Assembly: GCA_030744095.1 (NCBI GenBank)
Contig: JASLRF010000116.1
Coordinates: 1-6,773, forward strand
DNA length: 6,773 nt
Direction: 5' to 3'
Source of the DNA: Pirellulaceae bacterium
GTDB taxonomy: Bacteria; Planctomycetota; Planctomycetia; Pirellulales; Pirellulaceae
The notes beneath the pieces were generated by a model. The model was not told the origin of the DNA. It saw only the letters and a list, made by a program, of their open reading frames with translations, and made no database searches. The translations under genes and the position numbers were made by a program. Shown here one piece after another: positions 4,617 to 6,773 of this stretch (position 1 is the stretch's first letter; each line of letters starts with the position of its first letter).

Positions 4617-6773
4617 ATGAAAACTGACGAACTACGTGCAAAGTACCTCGAGTTCTTTGAATCCAAAGGGCACGCCCGCTGCCCCAGCGATGTTTTGGTG
4701 CCAACCTGGGATCCGTCGGTCTTGTTCACACCTGCCGGAATGAACCAGTTCAAAGACCATTTTCTGGGTAAGGTAAAGCTCGAATTCACACGTGCGACGA
4801 CTTGCCAGAAGTGCTTGCGCACGGGTGACATCGACAATGTTGGTCGGACGGCCTACCACCATACGTTCTTCGAGATGCTCGGCAATTTCAGTTTTGGCGA
4901 CTATTTCAAACGCGACGCCATCAACTGGGCGTGGGAGTTTCTGACCGACAAGAAATGGCTGGGCATCGATGGAGAGCGGTTGACTGTCACGGTTTACCAC
5001 GGTGATGACGAAGCCGCCGGCATCTGGAGCAGCGATATTGGCTTGTCGCCGGATCGCATCGAACGGATGGGCGAGCATGATAATTTTTGGCCCGCCGGGG
5101 CTCCCACTGAGGGACCTGATGGAGTTTGTGGTCCGTGCAGCGAGATCTTCTACAAAGATGACTTTGGCGATGAAGTCGAAATCTGGAATCTGGTCTTCAC
5201 ACAGTTTAACCGAGTCGGTGATCCGCCTGACAATCTGCGGCCGTTGCCCAGCAAGAACATCGATACGGGTATGGGGTTGGAACGCGCTGCCGCCTGTTTG
5301 CAGGGCGTTCGAACGAATTATCACATCGATATTCTCCAGCCAATTGTCGACGCGGTCGCTGACGCGTGCAGTCTGAAATACGATTTCGCATCGGACGAGG
5401 GCCGCCGCCTACGCCGCATCACTGACCACCTACGTGCCTGCGCGATGGCCATTCACGAAAACGTCTATCCTGGCCCGCAAAAAGAAAAATATGTGATCCG
5501 CCGCTTGCTGCGTCGTGCCGTGCTGGATGGTCATCAACTCGGGCACCGTAATCCCTTCTTGTTTCAACTTGTGCCTGCTGTCATTCAGCAGATGAAGGTG
5601 CCTTATCCCGATCTGGTGGACACCGTTGAACGCGTTTCGAGCGTCATCAAGAACGAAGAGTCGAGTTTCCTTGCCACGCTTGATGCTGGGCTCGCCAGAA
5701 TTCAGAAGATCTTCGGGACGATGAAGAGCGCAAACCGCACCACCGTCGATGGTGGTGAAGCGGCGGATCTGTACCAGACTTATGGCGTTCCGCCTGAGGT
5801 CTTCGAGACCATGGCGGCCGAGAGTAATCTGGCTTTTGACTGGGACGGTTATCGCCGGGCGATGGAGGCGCACGGTGAAGCGTCCGGCAAGGTCGTGCAC
5901 ACCGTGATGGGTGGCGAGACGAGTCCAATTGACGCGATCAAGAAGGTGCTGCATCACGTCAGATTTGTTGGGTACGATACCGAGCGGGCCGAGGCGGAAC
6001 TCAAATTCATCGTGGCCCGCGATCAGTTGTGCGATCATTTGACCGAAGTCGGGAAAGACGCGCCGGTCTCAGTTGTGCTCGATCAGACACCGTTCTACGG
6101 CGAATCAGGCGGACAAACGGGCGATGCCGGCACGATTTGTGGTGATGGATTTCGCTTTCAGGTCTCCGACACGCAGAAAGATGGCGGACTGGTCGTGCAT
6201 CAGGGGCATTTGGTCGGAGGCGAGATGCGTACTGGTAGCCAGGTAACCGCCGAAGTTGCCGGCAGCCGACGACAGGGAATTCGGCGCGCTCATTCCGCAA
6301 CGCATCTTCTGCATTACGCGCTGCAGAAGAACTTGGGGACGCACGCTCAGCAACAGGGATCGAAAGTGGACGACGATTGGCTGCGGTTCGACTTTACTAA
6401 TCTCGCGCCCGTTCCGGAAGAGTCACTGGCCAAGATCGAAATGGATGTCAACGCCCTGGTCGCCGGGGCCGCGCAGATCCAATGGCAGACGCTCCCCTTG
6501 GCCGAGGCGCGTCAAGCGGGCGCGATGATGCTCTTCGGCGAGAAATACCCCGACCCGGTGCGCATGGTCTCGATGGGTGAGTTCAGCAAGGAACTCTGCG
6601 GCGGAACACATGCCGACAGCACGAGTGACGTCGGCCTGCTGGAGATCATCAGCGAAGAGGGTGTCGCGGCAGGCACCCGGCGAATCGTCGCGCTCACCGG
6701 CAAGCGAGCCGCCGAGCACGTCGCAGAGAATCGGGCCGCCGCCGAGGCTTCTGCCGAAACCCTCGGCGTGGGC
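4617..6773 (+). CDS. alaS: Alanine--tRNA ligase (3' end beyond the window)
   Basis: The frame is open for 719 codons to the window edge; the E. coli enzyme has 876, so roughly the last 150 residues, including most of the C-Ala domain, are missing. It charges tRNA-Ala with alanine using ATP and edits mischarged Ser/Gly. The N-terminus MKTDELRAKYLEFFESKGH is typical. The class II catalytic domain shows FTPAGMNQFKDHFLG (about 38-52), HHTFFEMLGNFSFGDYFK (about 83-100) and motif 3 TGMGLERAAACLQG (about 219-232). The tRNA-recognition region includes DHLRACAMAIHENVYPG. The editing domain has TPFYGESGGQTGD and its zinc site H559-X3-H563 with C661-X3-H665 (CGGTH). No frameshift is seen. ATG 4617 is forced, because the next upstream in-frame stop is at 4563 with no ATG, GTG or TTG between, but it has no Shine-Dalgarno. 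C63-X2-C66 and C171-X2-C174 are noted separately. Confidence 0.97.
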   Translation, partial: MKTDELRAKYLEFFESKGHARCPSDVLVPTWDPSVLFTPAGMNQFKDHFLGKVKLEFTRATTCQKCLRTGDIDNVGRTAYHHTFFEMLGNFSFGDYFKRDAINWAWEFLTDKKWLGIDGERLTVTVYHGDDEAAGIWSSDIGLSPDRIERMGEHDNFWPAGAPTEGPDGVCGPCSEIFYKDDFGDEVEIWNLVFTQFNRVGDPPDNLRPLPSKNIDTGMGLERAAACLQGVRTNYHIDILQPIVDAVADACSLKYDFASDEGRRLRRITDHLRACAMAIHENVYPGPQKEKYVIRRLLRRAVLDGHQLGHRNPFLFQLVPAVIQQMKVPYPDLVDTVERVSSVIKNEESSFLATLDAGLARIQKIFGTMKSANRTTVDGGEAADLYQTYGVPPEVFETMAAESNLAFDWDGYRRAMEAHGEASGKVVHTVMGGETSPIDAIKKVLHHVRFVGYDTERAEAELKFIVARDQLCDHLTEVGKDAPVSVVLDQTPFYGESGGQTGDAGTICGDGFRFQVSDTQKDGGLVVHQGHLVGGEMRTGSQVTAEVAGSRRQGIRRAHSATHLLHYALQKNLGTHAQQQGSKVDDDWLRFDFTNLAPVPEESLAKIEMDVNALVAGAAQIQWQTLPLAEARQAGAMMLFGEKYPDPVRMVSMGEFSKELCGGTHADSTSDVGLLEIISEEGVAAGTRRIVALTGKRAAEHVAENRAAAEASAETLGVG

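Noticed and set aside
4444..4704. - strand open frame with a repeated LVTRAAWLRGQLGY peptide
   Set aside because: The peptide repetition is just the 17-bp DNA array read in a strand without stops. It overlaps the alaS start and has no other coding support.
4632..5324. 230-codon - strand open frame antisense to alaS
   Set aside because: It is fully opposite conserved AlaRS catalytic sequence; its openness follows from alaS codon use. The same applies to the frame at 5430-6038.

Overview
The window looks like ordinary chromosomal housekeeping DNA from a bacterium, most likely a planctomycete (Planctomycetota). I infer this from the protein flavours: a RecA with a long Lys/Ser-rich N-terminal extension, a secreted two-PDZ trypsin-like protease with a long basic signal-peptide n-region, and a PfkB-type kinase of a style I associate with that phylum. 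Moderate GC (about 55% by eye) fits. The phylum is a judgement from recall, not a database result. All five genes lie on the + strand, and no mobile element, CRISPR array, tRNA or rRNA is visible.

Layout: (1) bases 1-665, the C-terminal part of a PfkB/ribokinase-family sugar or nucleoside kinase whose start lies outside the window; (2) 708-1283, thpR (ligT), a 2H-family RNA 2',3'-cyclic phosphodiesterase, 42 bp after the kinase; (3) 1284-1604, a non-coding gap holding a near-consensus sigma70-type promoter with a LexA/Cheo-box-like sequence directly downstream of its -10, then a roughly 74-nt leader; (4) 1605-2768, recA; (5) an HtrA/DegP-like secreted serine protease with two PDZ domains that starts inside the 3' end of recA and ends at 4311; (6) 4312-4616, a non-coding gap ending in a perfect 17-bp tandem repeat (four full copies plus 10 bp) that stops 11 bp before the next start codon; (7) 4617-6773, alaS, open to the window edge and missing its C-terminal domain.

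How the genes relate: the order echoes two well-known neighbourhoods. thpR/ligT beside recA recalls the cinA-ligT-recA arrangement of Deinococcus, and recA followed by alaS recalls recA-recX-alaS of enterobacteria. Here cinA is not between or immediately upstream of these genes, and recX is replaced by a secreted protease whose start overlaps recA. The recA promoter region suggests damage-responsive control that could extend into the protease, and perhaps alaS, because I see no convincing terminator or promoter downstream of recA. No wholly new system is evident. The points most worth checking are the recA operator, the recA/protease overlap, the 17-bp array before alaS and the RecA N-terminal extension.
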